Shown: positions 16,255-25,830, counted from the stretch's first letter. The stretch: 64,000 nucleotides of DNA from Hoeflea prorocentri (GCF_027944115.1 NZ_JAPJZI010000001.1:496001-560000); one strand, 5' to 3'. Notes: generated by a model not told the origin, from the sequence alone. Numbers and translations are program-made.

Positions 16255-17213
16255 TGAAAACGCTAGGTTCACCTGGTAATGCGATGGATGAGGCTGCCGA
16301 GATGGTCTTGCATGCATTCAGCGTAACAAGGGGACCGGGTGCCACTTATGAGGCAAGCATCGGCTCGGTCGTGTCGCCGGTACACCGGGGTGTCGAGAGC
16401 GCTTGCTACAATGTGGATGCGGCCGGCAGCGAGTTTTTTCTGAAAATTCGATATCCGGATATGGCGGACTTGTTTGATGAGACAGTCGTGCACGCAGGTG
16501 CCCGACGTGCATCCGATCTTGCGGTCGGAGCGTGTCTCGTAGACGCCCATGAAAAGTCCGGAAGTTATCTTTTTGAACGGCTGGACGAAAACTGGCGTTG
16601 GGGCAAAGTCGATGATTTTAGAGACCCTTCGGTCCTTGAAAACACGGTCATTGCAAAAAAGAAGATCCATGGAGGTGATGCGCTGCCGTCAGGCCGTTCT
16701 GTCTTTGACACTATCGAATATTACCGAGCCATTGTGGAAGCCGAAAACATCAAGGTCCCGAAGACATCCGCGCGTGTTTTGGAGAAGGTGCGTGAGTGTG
16801 CCAAAGCTTTGGCTGCCGCCGGCATCTCTCCGTCGCCCGCGCATGGAGACGGAGTCGCCTCGAACATTATGATTGCGAAATCCGGAGAAGTCTGTCTTGT
16901 CGATTTTGACAGCACCGGCAATCATGACCCCTATTTCGATCTTGGAAGTTTAATTGTTGAGATTACGCAGTTTCCGGAGGTGGCGCGCGCCGTGCTGGAA
17001 ATCTACGACGGCCAGTGCCGCGATGCGCAATTCGGACGCTGCATGCTTTACGGCATTGCCGATGATCTGAAATGGGCACTCTGGGGCTTTATCAGCTTTG
17101 CAAGGTCATCCCGCTCGCATGTGGAGTTTGTCAAATACGCGGAATGGCGGATGTTGCGTGCGCTTTTCAATGCAGAAGGTCCAGACTTCGACCGCTGGAT
17201 GGCAAAGCTTTGA
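16254..17213 (+). CDS. APH/choline-kinase-like small-molecule kinase, copy 1
   Basis: 319 residues of the aminoglycoside-phosphotransferase fold. ATP-lobe Lys in EFFLKIRYP; catalytic loop AHGDGVASN (His197, Asp199, Asn204) and metal-binding LVDFDSTGNHDPYFDLGS (Asp217). In a catabolic operon this family usually phosphorylates an amino alcohol, amino sugar or similar hydroxyl compound. It is paralogous to the next gene: both end with DLKWA-W, -KYA-W/-KYG-W and a final W-x-x-W-x-K helix. Start overlaps the M20 stop. Confidence 0.85.
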   Translation: MKTLGSPGNAMDEAAEMVLHAFSVTRGPGATYEASIGSVVSPVHRGVESACYNVDAAGSEFFLKIRYPDMADLFDETVVHAGARRASDLAVGACLVDAHEKSGSYLFERLDENWRWGKVDDFRDPSVLENTVIAKKKIHGGDALPSGRSVFDTIEYYRAIVEAENIKVPKTSARVLEKVRECAKALAAAGISPSPAHGDGVASNIMIAKSGEVCLVDFDSTGNHDPYFDLGSLIVEITQFPEVARAVLEIYDGQCRDAQFGRCMLYGIADDLKWALWGFISFARSSRSHVEFVKYAEWRMLRALFNAEGPDFDRWMAKL

Positions 17214-17226
17214 GGAGGTTCATGTG

Positions 17227-18168
17227 ATGTCGCGTCGTCATCTGGGTAAGGCTACCAATGAAGCTGAAAGCAAAGTTGAGGCAGCGATCAGGGCAGTACA
17301 GGGTTGGACACTCGATGGGCTTTCCTACGAGCCAGTCCCCGGCGGTATCAGCAATGCAAACTGGCGCATATTTCTGGCCGATCAGGAGCGAACCTATTTT
17401 CTGAAGGTGCCCGGTGAAGGCACGGAGCACTTCATTCAAAGAACGGCTGCAAACGAAGCAAGTACCAGGGCTTTCGAGGTCGGCGTCGGGGCCGAGGTCA
17501 TTCACTTTGACCCGCAATCCGGGGTGGAGGTGTTCGAGTTCATCGATGGCCTGAGAACGTCTACGAATGGAGACTTCCTGGATCGGACTGTTCGTTGCAA
17601 TGCCGTTAAAGCTTTGAGAGCCTTCAACAATGCCAGGGGACTTGCGCTGCAAAAGACGACCATGGACATGATCGAGGAGCACTTTGATCAAGCCTTGGAA
17701 TTTGGTGGTTATTTTCCGCAGGATTTCACTTGGATTAACGCCAAATACCGACAGGCCAAAGACGCTCTTATCGCTTCCGGCCTCGATCTGGTCCCATGCA
17801 TGAATGATACGCTTGCCGGCAACTTTCTCCTGGACGCTGAGAACAATGTCACGCTTGTTGACTTCGAATATGCCTCAAACAACGACCGCTGTGCTGAACT
17901 TGCGCTTTGGTTCGTCGAGATGTGCTTTGATCCCGACATCGAGAATGAAGTCATCGAGGAGTATTTTGGATCGGTGGATCCAAGGATCAGCACACGCATA
18001 ACGATTTTCAAGGCGCTTGTTGATTTGAAATGGGCGACATGGGCAATGGTCCAGAACCGGCTATCCGCACTTGATTTCGACTATTTCAAATATGGTGTGT
18101 GGAAACATATGCGCGCACGCCATGTGATGCGCGACCCAAGATGGGATGACTGGTTAAAAGCAGTTTAG
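17227..18168 (+). CDS. APH/choline-kinase-like small-molecule kinase, copy 2
   Basis: 313 residues from ATG 17227, eight bases after GAGGAGG at 17212; the frame extends upstream into the previous gene without homology. Choline/LicA-type features: GGISNANWRIF, FLKVPGEG (ATP Lys), a catalytic loop MNDTLAGNF with the usual His replaced by Met but Asp and Asn kept, and LVDFEYASNNDRCAELA. Clearly a tandem relative of the gene before it but considerably diverged, so the two may act on different substrates or form a heterodimer. Confidence 0.85.
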   Translation: MSRRHLGKATNEAESKVEAAIRAVQGWTLDGLSYEPVPGGISNANWRIFLADQERTYFLKVPGEGTEHFIQRTAANEASTRAFEVGVGAEVIHFDPQSGVEVFEFIDGLRTSTNGDFLDRTVRCNAVKALRAFNNARGLALQKTTMDMIEEHFDQALEFGGYFPQDFTWINAKYRQAKDALIASGLDLVPCMNDTLAGNFLLDAENNVTLVDFEYASNNDRCAELALWFVEMCFDPDIENEVIEEYFGSVDPRISTRITIFKALVDLKWATWAMVQNRLSALDFDYFKYGVWKHMRARHVMRDPRWDDWLKAV

Positions 18169-18240
18169 CCAAGCCAGCTCCGGATATTTTTTAACCTGAA
18201 ACCGCGTCACCGAACGTGAGAAATGTAAGCGGAAACGGAA

Positions 18241-19023
18241 ATGATGAGCGCGGTGCTGGAAACGGCAAATGAGGTACAAAGGGAAGCGGCGGTCACGGCT
18301 ATGAAGCATTTCCGCTCCGGTCTGGACGTTGATCTCAAGTCCGACGAAAGCCCTGTCACCGCCGCCGATCTGGCCATTGAATTCGATGCCCGTGCCCGCA
18401 TCGAAGCACGCTTTCCCGGTCACGCAATTCTGGGTGAAGAATATGGGGCAGGGGACCTGACCAAGGATCATATTTGGGTCATCGACCCGATAGATGGCAC
18501 CCGATCCTTCATCTCTGGTCATCCGGCATTCGGGTTTCTCCTCGCCTATCTGGAAAGTGGCCACAACCAGCTCTCCATGGTGTCCATGCCGGCGTTGAAT
18601 GAGATTTTTGTTGGACAGGCCGGGCAGGGGGCAACGCTCAACGGCACTCCCATTTCCTGTTCGAAGAAGACGGACCTGTCGAAGGCGATTCTTTACATCA
18701 ATGAGGGTGAGAAGCTCTTTGCCGATCATCCGGAGATTCATAAACGGCTTGTGAAATCGGGACACACAAGACGGTTAGCCTATGATTGTTATCCCCATGC
18801 GATGATGGCTGCAGGCTTTGTCGATTGTGTCGTCGACTACGATCTGAAGCCCTTTGACTTTCTTCCGCTTGCCGGTGTGATCGAAGCCGCTGGTGGCACC
18901 ATCACCGACTGGCAAGGCAATACTCTTGACTTCAATTCGGACGGCAGGGTCGTCTCGGCCGCGACGCCGGAGCTGCACCGCGATTTGCTTGATATTCTGT
19001 CTTCGAACGATCCGAACGCGTGA
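18241..19023 (+). CDS. Inositol-monophosphatase family phosphatase
   Basis: 260 residues with the full IMPase metal set: Glu66 in LGEEYGAG, Asp82 and Asp85 in WVIDPIDGTRSF, and a late Asp in LKPFDFLPLAGVIEAAGG. A normal-length member of the branch that includes histidinol-phosphatase-like enzymes. It dephosphorylates a small sugar- or polyol-type phosphate with Mg2+. Last gene of the cluster. A phosphatase after two kinases is unusual unless the phosphate is needed only for intermediate steps, such as trapping or activation for cleavage. Confidence 0.88.
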   Translation: MMSAVLETANEVQREAAVTAMKHFRSGLDVDLKSDESPVTAADLAIEFDARARIEARFPGHAILGEEYGAGDLTKDHIWVIDPIDGTRSFISGHPAFGFLLAYLESGHNQLSMVSMPALNEIFVGQAGQGATLNGTPISCSKKTDLSKAILYINEGEKLFADHPEIHKRLVKSGHTRRLAYDCYPHAMMAAGFVDCVVDYDLKPFDFLPLAGVIEAAGGTITDWQGNTLDFNSDGRVVSAATPELHRDLLDILSSNDPNA

Positions 19024-19323
19024 GAGCGGCGACCGTGTATGTCCGAAACGATGATCACCTCCCGAAAACCAAGGATACCCACCGTTTGAGTTCGCCATGG
19101 CTGAACACGGCCGTGGATTTCTCGATGCCGTCGATAGCCAGGCGGAACTGATTTGTGTCTCTGGGACATGTTCTTGTGACCTGCGTCCGAGGGTATTGTG
19201 TGGACAAGGTGGGGTTAGAGAGCCGCAAAGTCGTCGATACAAACGTCTGCACTTTCGCAAAGGCACTATTCAACCGGGGGGATATAAAATATCTCTGTGC
19301 GAGGTATCAGGAGCGGAGTGTCA
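19024..19323. promoter_or_regulatory. LacI-gene upstream region
   Basis: 300 bases with no convincing gene. It holds a degenerate copy of the LacI operator (19236-19253) and an AT-rich GATATAAAATAT block near 19280 that could be the -10 region of the regulator's own promoter. Confidence 0.5.
19236..19253 (+). promoter_or_regulatory. Degenerate LacI operator (autoregulation)
   Basis: GATACAAACGTCTGCACT matches 14 of 18 positions of the perfect palindrome found at 20447 and 29494. It lies 70-90 bases upstream of the LacI start, so the regulator probably controls itself. Confidence 0.5.
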
Positions 19324-20334
19324 ATGGCGAAGGTTGGGATCAAGCACCTTGCGGAGGAGTTGAACGTGGATGTGTCCACGGTGTCCCGCGCTTTGCGCAA
19401 TGATCCAAGAGTTAAGCCGGAGACCACCAGGATGGTCCAAAATCTGGCGAAAAAGCTGGGATATCGTCCGAACTCGGCCGCAAGGGCTTTGCGGGGAGGC
19501 AAAACCGGCAGGGTGGCCGTTTTGCTCTCTCCGCCGCAACAGCGTTTTGCCAGCCCGGTTTTTCTGGAACTTCTTGCGACCCTGGACGGTTACCTCAGAC
19601 AGGAGAAAATGTCGCTTGCCGTCTTTGCCGCGCGGGATTGGGATGAAGAGGTGGAGATTGTCCGCTCGGTTGTGGACGATCGCATGGCCGATGCGATCAT
19701 TCTCGGCCGCACGCGGGTCAACGACGAACGGATCAGATATCTGCTGGACCAAAATGTACCGTTTGTCAGCTTCGGACGCTCGTCCTGGCCGGATGAGCAC
19801 TCCTGGGTTGAGATCGACTATCTTGAGGCCGGGCAGATCGCGGTTTCCGCCCTGTCGGAAAACCGGCCGGACTCGCTGACCATTGTCGCTGCGTCGGAGG
19901 GGCTTCGTTTTGCGGACAACTTCGTCAGGGGCGCCCTTGATGAAGCCAGAGGCCGCGATCTGGATGACATAGCCGTGCGCCGGGTGGAGATGTCGGAGAG
20001 CGAGGGAGAAAGACTCGCCAAAGAGGTTCTGACTGAAGCGAGCCGATCTGCATTTGCCTGTATTCAGGATTCACTTGCTTTTGGATTTTATCGTGGCGCT
20101 GCCCAACAAGAGCGCAAGATCGGCCGTGAGATTGCGCTTTTCGGCGGCCAGAATTTTCCGGGTGCGGAACATACCGCCCCACCGCTATCGACCTTCTCGA
20201 CACAGGACAAAAAGGTTGCCGATCTATTGAGCCGGGTCATGATCCGGCGATTGGGCTCGGAAGGTGCGTCTGCCCCACAACACCACACGGTTTCTCCGGA
20301 GCCCTTGTTACGGTCATCCCATTTCCTGGAATAG
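19324..20334 (+). CDS. LacI family transcriptional regulator
   Basis: 336 residues from ATG 19324 (AGGAG upstream). The N-terminal HTH is textbook: VGIKHLAEELNVDVSTVSRALRNDP with hinge GYRPNSAARALRGGKTGRVAVLL. The periplasmic-binding-protein-like sensor domain follows. The HTH-hinge class recognises palindromes with a central CpG and half-sites like those at 20447 and 29494 (AAACG/CGTTT centre), so it is the obvious controller of the sugar importer downstream and of the GH31 gene 10 kb away. The inducer should be a sugar. Confidence 0.92.
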   Translation: MAKVGIKHLAEELNVDVSTVSRALRNDPRVKPETTRMVQNLAKKLGYRPNSAARALRGGKTGRVAVLLSPPQQRFASPVFLELLATLDGYLRQEKMSLAVFAARDWDEEVEIVRSVVDDRMADAIILGRTRVNDERIRYLLDQNVPFVSFGRSSWPDEHSWVEIDYLEAGQIAVSALSENRPDSLTIVAASEGLRFADNFVRGALDEARGRDLDDIAVRRVEMSESEGERLAKEVLTEASRSAFACIQDSLAFGFYRGAAQQERKIGREIALFGGQNFPGAEHTAPPLSTFSTQDKKVADLLSRVMIRRLGSEGASAPQHHTVSPEPLLRSSHFLE

Positions 20335-20446
20335 TATCGGTCCGCAACCGACAACCGCGCACTTGCCCGGGTTTGAGTGACCGGAACTCCAGTTTTCCCT
20401 AGGGTGCGATATGAAATTCCAATCGTTTGCATAGCTAAAAAACAAA

Positions 20447-20464
20447 AATACAAACGTTTGTATT
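20447..20464 (+). promoter_or_regulatory. LacI operator, perfect 18-bp palindrome, importer promoter
   Basis: AATACAAACGTTTGTATT is its own reverse complement. Its last bases overlap the -35 box (TTGACG at 20463), a classic repressor position. The identical 18 bases recur at 29494-29511 in the same relation to a promoter. Confidence 0.85.
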
Positions 20465-20491
20465 GACGATTTAGAGTAAAGCCCATAGTGT
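20463..20491 (+). promoter_or_regulatory. Sigma70-type promoter of the sugar importer
   Basis: TTGACG (20463-20468), 17-base spacer, TAGTGT (20486-20491). The predicted start is near 20498, leaving a leader of about 195 bases before the binding-protein gene. The rest of the 20335-20693 gap shows no gene; a 60-codon frame ending 2 bases before the binding-protein ATG is not convincing. Confidence 0.65.
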
Positions 20492-20693
20492 CCGGTTATT
20501 GGGAGGAGGTTGGCTGAAAATCTGTTTGTGGCGACATGCGCGCCCTTCCGGCACTTCTCGTTTTTATCCGGAAGTGAACACCTGAATTCAAACTGCGTCA
20601 TTGATACCCGGATATGTTTCAGCGAAAGGCTGGCCCGGCTGTCTGACATAAAACGAAACGCCATAACCATCCTAGCCTTGAGGGAGGAATGAT

Positions 20694-21902
20694 ATGAAAA
20701 GACTTTTAGTGGCGGCAGTCGCGGCGACGGCAATTGCATCCGCATCGGTCGCGGCCTTTGCCGAAACCAAACTCGATGTCTGGCACGTGATCAATATCGA
20801 CAAGGACATGGTCCATGACGGGATCAAGTCCTTCAACGAAATCGATCAAAATGTACAGGCGGAAGAACGCATCGTTCCGTTTGCCCAGCTTGAACCTGAA
20901 CTCTTGAAGGCAATCGCCACCGGCGATGTGCCGGACGCGGTGATGCTGGCAAGCAACTCGGTTCCCGCATTTGTGGTTGGAAACGCGCTGATGGATCTGA
21001 CCGAAATGGTTGCCGGCTCAGACAAGGTGAATGGCGAGGACTATCACCCCGGTCCCTGGAACTCCGCGCAGTGGGACGGCAAGGTTTACGCGGTGCCGCG
21101 CGCGGCGAATACACTCGCCCTCTACTACAATAAGGACCTGCTCGACGAGAAAGGGATTTCCGTTGAATCACTTGGTACATGGGATGGTCTGATTTCGGCC
21201 GCAGAAGCGCTTACCGTTCCCGGCGAACGGTTCGGCCTTGCATTCTCAGCGATTGCGACGGAAGAGGGAACGTTCCAGTTTCTGCCTTGGCTGTGGCAAG
21301 CCGGCGCGGATATCGATACGCTCGATACACCCGAAGCCGCGTCTGCCCTGCAGGTCTGGGTCGATCTTGTGAAGAACGGTCATTCGTCAAAAGACGTTCT
21401 GACGATGCGCCAGTTTGAAGGCACATCCACGTTTATGGCTGAAAACGCGGCCCTGGTCATCTCCGGCCCTTGGGAGCTGCCGCGGATCGAGAAGGACGCC
21501 AAGTTCAACTGGGGGGTGCGCACACTACCAGTCAAGGACGGCGTGAATATCGAAGCCTCTGCGCTTGGCGACTATAACTGGGTTATTCCAACCGGGGCCA
21601 AGGATCCGGGCGCGTCGTTCAAGTTCATCGAATACATGACCTCCGAGGACGTTGTAAAAAACGCCTGGGACAGCGGACGCCTTTCCGCCCGCGCCGACAT
21701 CGACGTTCTGGTCAATCAATGGCCTGACGCCTTTGCAACCTTCAACGAGCAGATGAAGTCCGCGCGTCAGCGCGGCCCGGATCCGAAATATGGTGAGAAA
21801 TCCCGCGTGATCCAGAAGGCCATTCAGCAGGCGATGACCGAGGAACTGACCGTTGAAGCGGCCCTGACCGAGGCTGCAGCGGCCATTGCAAAGATCAAGT
21901 AA
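20694..21902 (+). CDS. Sugar ABC importer substrate-binding protein, family 1
   Basis: 402 residues; Sec signal peptide about 1-23 (ending AAFAE). The mature protein has the family-1 pattern: KLDVWHVINIDKDMVHDGIKSFNE, LLKAIATGDVPDAVML, GKVYAVPRAANTLALYYNKDLL and EDVVKNAW near the C-terminus. It should bind a mono- or oligosaccharide. Followed by a 14-bp perfect stem-loop and then two permeases and an ATPase, a complete CUT1-type importer. Transcribed from the LacI-controlled promoter at 20463. Confidence 0.92.
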   Translation: MKRLLVAAVAATAIASASVAAFAETKLDVWHVINIDKDMVHDGIKSFNEIDQNVQAEERIVPFAQLEPELLKAIATGDVPDAVMLASNSVPAFVVGNALMDLTEMVAGSDKVNGEDYHPGPWNSAQWDGKVYAVPRAANTLALYYNKDLLDEKGISVESLGTWDGLISAAEALTVPGERFGLAFSAIATEEGTFQFLPWLWQAGADIDTLDTPEAASALQVWVDLVKNGHSSKDVLTMRQFEGTSTFMAENAALVISGPWELPRIEKDAKFNWGVRTLPVKDGVNIEASALGDYNWVIPTGAKDPGASFKFIEYMTSEDVVKNAWDSGRLSARADIDVLVNQWPDAFATFNEQMKSARQRGPDPKYGEKSRVIQKAIQQAMTEELTVEAALTEAAAAIAKIK

Positions 21903-21916
21903 CGCCTAAGACCAGT

Positions 21917-21954
21917 GCCGATCACTCCGACGCGTGGATTTCGGAGTGATCGGC
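21917..21954 (+). terminator. Intercistronic stem-loop after binding-protein gene
   Basis: GCCGATCACTCCGA and TCGGAGTGATCGGC form a perfect 14-bp stem with a 10-base loop, 14 bases after the stop. No T run; a likely mRNA stabiliser that keeps binding-protein levels above permease levels. Confidence 0.8.
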
Positions 21955-22042
21955 GCCTCCCGATACGGTAAAAAGCATGGCAGCTATGTTGCTGCTCGGT
22001 TGAATCCATCCGCACACATGCATCCAAGACCGCAATGAGGAA

Positions 22043-22897
22043 ATGGGAAAAATGGTAAGAGTTTTTCTGGCCTTGCCCATGGCCTTTCTGCTGATCCTCA
22101 TCGGATTTCCGGTTCTCTACAACGTCCTGATGAGTTTTCAGGACGTAACGTTGATGACGCTTCCACAATTCATGCGTCCCTGGATTGGAATCAGCAACTA
22201 CACCACCTTGTTGGGAGAAAAAGTCACCTATGAGGTGTTGGCGAATACGTTTGTCTTTGTCGGCGGCAACGTGGTGTTCCAGATCGCCATAGGCCTCAGC
22301 CTGGCGCTGTTTTTTGAACTGAGCTTTCCGGGTGCAAAGTTCATGCGTGGCCTGTTTCTGGTCGCATGGATGCTGCCGCCGCTGGTGATCGGCTCGGTTT
22401 GGAAGTGGCTCTTTGCCACGGAATCCGGCGCCATCAATGCGATATTGGGCTCCAATATGAACTGGCTTTCGGACCCGTCAACGGCGCTGTGGGCCGTAAC
22501 GACAGCGAACATATGGTTTGGAACGCCGTTTTCGATGATCCTGCTGTCCGCCGCGGTGTCCAATGTTCCAAAGGAACTGCTTGAGGCGGCCTCGCTGGAT
22601 GGTGCCGGCCCGATCCGCCGCTTCATCTACATCACATTGCCTGCAATCTCGGCCAGCCTTCTGGCTGTCGTGAGCCTCACAATCATCTATTCGATGCGCG
22701 CCTTCGATGTGATCTGGGCCATGACAAAGGGCGGGCCTGTGGATTCATCGACCATTCTGCCGCTCTTTTCCTATCGGCTGTCCTTTGACGAGTTCAAGTT
22801 CGGCGGCGGTGCCGCGGCGGCAAACTTCGCCTTTATCATCGTGTTCATTGTGGCGCTCATCTATGTGCGCTCCATCAAACATGAGAAAATACTATGA
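22043..22897 (+). CDS. Sugar ABC importer permease, MalF/UgpA type
   Basis: 284 residues, six transmembrane segments. MalF-type features: LPMAFLLILIGFPVLYNVLMSF at the N-terminus and the EAA loop VPKELLEAASLDGAGPIRRFIYITLP that docks on the ATPase. Starts at ATG 22043 behind ATGAGGA. Ends with the 4-base ATGA overlap into the second permease, so the two inner-membrane subunits are made in equal amounts. Confidence 0.9.
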   Translation: MGKMVRVFLALPMAFLLILIGFPVLYNVLMSFQDVTLMTLPQFMRPWIGISNYTTLLGEKVTYEVLANTFVFVGGNVVFQIAIGLSLALFFELSFPGAKFMRGLFLVAWMLPPLVIGSVWKWLFATESGAINAILGSNMNWLSDPSTALWAVTTANIWFGTPFSMILLSAAVSNVPKELLEAASLDGAGPIRRFIYITLPAISASLLAVVSLTIIYSMRAFDVIWAMTKGGPVDSSTILPLFSYRLSFDEFKFGGGAAAANFAFIIVFIVALIYVRSIKHEKIL

Positions 22898-23733
22898 GAA
22901 CGTTTGGCACCTTTACCGGGTACCGGAGCCTGATTCTGTTTGCGATCGGTATCACGCTGGTTTCGATTTACCTGTTCCCGGTTTACTGGATGGTGATCTC
23001 AGCACTCAAAACCTCCACGGAAATCTTTGTTCGCCCGCCGACTTTTGTGCCGGAAGCTCCGACGCTTGAAAACTTCCTCTGGATTGCCGAACAGCCGAAG
23101 CTGCTGACATTCCTGGCAAACTCATTCATCATTGCGACCTTCACCACCATCATCACCTTGATACTCGGATCCATCGGTGCTTACGCCATGGCCCGCTGGC
23201 GTTCATGGGTGGTCGATGCGGCTCTGGTGCTTGTGCTGGTCATGCAGGCATTTCCGGAAGCTCTTTTGGCGACACCACTGTTCCTTTTGTTCAAGCAGGT
23301 AGACCTGTTGAACACCTATACCGGCGTCATTTTGGCGACATCCACCAAAACGCTCACACTCGCGCTTGTCGTGCTTCGCCCGATGTTTGCACAGGTGCCA
23401 AAGGAGCTGGAGGAAGCGGCGTTCGTTGACGGTTGCAATTCCTTCCAGTCCTTTATCCAGATCGTCTTGCCCATCATGCTGCCCGGACTGCTGGTGATCG
23501 GAGCGCTGTGTTTCATCCTCGCCTACGGACAATTCGTCTACCCGCTCTCGCTGACGACACGCGCTGATTTGCATCCGGCAACCGTCGGTCTTTATGGATT
23601 TGTCGGTGCTGAATATGCGGATTGGCACCGAGTCATGGCTTATGCAACGATCGTCGTCTCTCCGGTTGTCGTGCTGTTTCTGCTGCTGCAACGGCGCATC
23701 GTTGGCGGACTGACCGCAGGAGCCCTCAAATGA
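22894..23733 (+). CDS. Sugar ABC importer permease, MalG/UgpE type
   Basis: 279 residues. The MalG-type N-terminal helix is followed by YWMVISALKTSTEIFVRPPTFVP, the typical LxxFLP-like region, and EAA loop VPKELEEAAFVDGCNSFQSFIQIVLP. Six helices. Start overlaps the stop of the partner permease. The ATPase gene begins 49 bases later. Confidence 0.9.
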   Translation: MRTFGTFTGYRSLILFAIGITLVSIYLFPVYWMVISALKTSTEIFVRPPTFVPEAPTLENFLWIAEQPKLLTFLANSFIIATFTTIITLILGSIGAYAMARWRSWVVDAALVLVLVMQAFPEALLATPLFLLFKQVDLLNTYTGVILATSTKTLTLALVVLRPMFAQVPKELEEAAFVDGCNSFQSFIQIVLPIMLPGLLVIGALCFILAYGQFVYPLSLTTRADLHPATVGLYGFVGAEYADWHRVMAYATIVVSPVVVLFLLLQRRIVGGLTAGALK

Positions 23734-23782
23734 CCGTTCGTAGAAAATCAAAAGGCTGTCGGAAAAGATCGGAGCTCTGCCA

Positions 23783-24829
23783 ATGGGCCGTCTAAGCATA
23801 AAAAATGCCCAGAAGGCATATGGGACCGTCAAGGTCCTGCACGGGATCGACCTTGATATCAATGATGGTGAGTTTGTTGTCCTGGTCGGTCCTTCCGGTT
23901 GCGGTAAATCGACCCTTTTGCGGATGATCGCGGGACTGGAATCGATCAGTGGCGGTGCGATCGAAATTGCTGATCGGGAAGTGAACAATGTCGCGCCAAA
24001 GAACCGTGACATTGCGATGGTTTTTCAGAACTATGCGCTTTACCCGCATATGACTGTTGCCAGGAATATGGGCTTCTCGCTCAAGATGCGCGGCCTGTCG
24101 CGCAAGGAGATCGACGCAAGGATCAAGACGGCTGCCGGCATACTCGGTTTGGACCAGTTGCTTGATCGATATCCCAAGCAGCTTTCAGGTGGTCAGCGGC
24201 AACGGGTGGCGATGGGCCGCGCGATTGTTCGCGATCCCGCTGTTTTTCTTTTCGATGAGCCGCTTTCAAACCTCGATGCCAAGATGCGCATCAGCATGCG
24301 CGGCGAGATCAAGGAGCTTCACGAGCGCCTAAGGACCACCATCGTTTATGTTACCCACGATCAGATTGAAGCCATGACCATGGCCGACCGAATAGTGATC
24401 ATGAAAGATGGCGCCATTCAGCAAGTTGGCACGCCAGACGATATCTACAGCGATCCTGCCAACCTGTTCGTCGCCGATTTCATCGGCAGCCCGGCAATGA
24501 ACCTGATGCAAGGCCGGATTGAAGACGGCGCCTTCAAGTCGGGATCGTCGCTTGTCCTTCAAGTCCAGCAGCCACGCTCCGATGTCGGGCAGATCGTTCT
24601 TGGTGTTCGGCCGGAACAGATACAACTTGGTCAGGAAGGTGTCGCGGCAACGGTAAAACGGGTGGAGCCAACGGGATCGGAGACCGTTGTGACCCTCGAT
24701 GCAGGCGGCGTGACCGTGACGGCCCTGTCCCGATCAGAGAAACATTACCAGGTGGGAGATGCCGAAACGTTCGGTGTGTCTCCCGCGGCATACCGTTTCT
24801 TCGACGCGAGCTCCGGACAAAAAGTCTGA
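23783..24829 (+). CDS. Sugar ABC importer ATPase, UgpC/MalK/MsmK type
   Basis: 348 residues: Walker [11 protein letters not shown]-loop [14 protein letters not shown], signature [14 protein letters not shown], Walker [16 protein letters not shown], switch His in [15 protein letters not shown], then the OB-fold regulatory (TOBE) domain with [10 protein letters not shown]. All catalytic residues are intact, in contrast to the fused ATPase at 12364. It completes a CUT1 importer controlled by LacI. Confidence 0.92.
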   Translation: MGRLSIKNAQKAYGTVKVLHGIDLDINDGEFVVLVGPSGCGKSTLLRMIAGLESISGGAIEIADREVNNVAPKNRDIAMVFQNYALYPHMTVARNMGFSLKMRGLSRKEIDARIKTAAGILGLDQLLDRYPKQLSGGQRQRVAMGRAIVRDPAVFLFDEPLSNLDAKMRISMRGEIKELHERLRTTIVYVTHDQIEAMTMADRIVIMKDGAIQQVGTPDDIYSDPANLFVADFIGSPAMNLMQGRIEDGAFKSGSSLVLQVQQPRSDVGQIVLGVRPEQIQLGQEGVAATVKRVEPTGSETVVTLDAGGVTVTALSRSEKHYQVGDAETFGVSPAAYRFFDASSGQKV

Positions 24830-24884
24830 CGCCTGTCCGGATAAGGTCCGGCGGATCCGGCTGTGTTTGTCGTGGCGGCCTGTC

Positions 24885-25751
24885 CTATTGACGCTCTCCG
24901 GCGTTGGGAGAAATGCCTTCAGTCGAATGCCAGGCCTCGCGTCTCGCCTGCGTTGGCGTCATCCCGGTTCGATCTTTGAAGAGCCGGGAGAAATGGTAGG
25001 GATTGGCGAACCCGACCCGCTCCGCGACTTCGGACACGTTCAGTCCCGTGTTTCTCAGAAGGCCATGACCTCTTGTCACCCGCTCATTCCAGAGCCATTG
25101 AGCGGGTGTGGGTTTGCCATGTGTTCTGCATAGCCTGACCAGGTAACTCTCCGTCACCTTGGCGGCCCCGGCCATGTCAGTCAGGGATATTTGCCGTGCA
25201 TAATTCTGTTCGATAAACCGCGCCAGCCTGGCCAGCGGGCGAGGCCTGTTGTAAATCTCCTGCCCGGTCTTGTCTTCCGACCACTGATCGGCAAAGGCGG
25301 TGAGATAAGCCTTCACAAGAAGCATCTGCACATCCGGCCAGGATCGATCGGATATCAACTGCGGGGTTTCCTCCATATGGATGCCCGGTCCATTCCTGAC
25401 AGCTTCGAACAGCCCTCGCATCAATGGTGTTTCGCTTGCAAATTTCGGCAGTATCCCACGCAGATCAAGCATTTTCGATGTTGCGTGATCGCCTTCCGGT
25501 GAAATCGCGATCCACCGGTGACTGGAGGCCTGATGCTTGTCGAACACATAGGTTTCGCGAAATCCCGGCCATTGACAGCAGACCTGGCCGGGATGAAGCG
25601 TGATTTTTGTGCCGTCCGTATCGATTGAAACGGACCCGTGATCCAACATCACCAGTTGTAAGCCGGTCTGTATCCTGGGCCCCAAAGAGCGGCCCGGAGC
25701 GTAATTGATCTGACCGGTCTCAATTCGCTTGATCTCTCCAATGTCAATCAT
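24885..25751 (-). CDS. AraC family transcriptional regulator
   Basis: 288 residues. An N-terminal cupin-like sensor region (IQTGLQLVMLDHGSVSIDTDG, HPGQVCCQWPG) precedes the C-terminal double HTH: ISLTDMAGAAKVTESYLVRLCRTHGKPTPAQWL, then LNVSEVAERVGFANPYHFSRLFKDRTGMTPTQ. Divergent from the desaturase-like oxygenase gene, so its likely target is the oxygenase promoter and the 62-base stem-loop between them. Convergent with the importer ATPase. Confidence 0.9.
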   Translation of the reverse strand: MIDIGEIKRIETGQINYAPGRSLGPRIQTGLQLVMLDHGSVSIDTDGTKITLHPGQVCCQWPGFRETYVFDKHQASSHRWIAISPEGDHATSKMLDLRGILPKFASETPLMRGLFEAVRNGPGIHMEETPQLISDRSWPDVQMLLVKAYLTAFADQWSEDKTGQEIYNRPRPLARLARFIEQNYARQISLTDMAGAAKVTESYLVRLCRTHGKPTPAQWLWNERVTRGHGLLRNTGLNVSEVAERVGFANPYHFSRLFKDRTGMTPTQARREAWHSTEGISPNAGERQ

Positions 25752-25830
25752 GGATATTTTTCGGCTCCTCTCAGATATGGGAAATGCATAGCTGATCAGA
25801 CATTATTTTTGCAAGTGACGACCTCCCAGT

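Noticed and set aside
20510-20692. 60-codon leader gene ending 2 bases before the sugar binding protein
   Set aside because: The GGGAGGAGG block is only one base from its TTG, and the sequence matches nothing; more likely untranslated leader.
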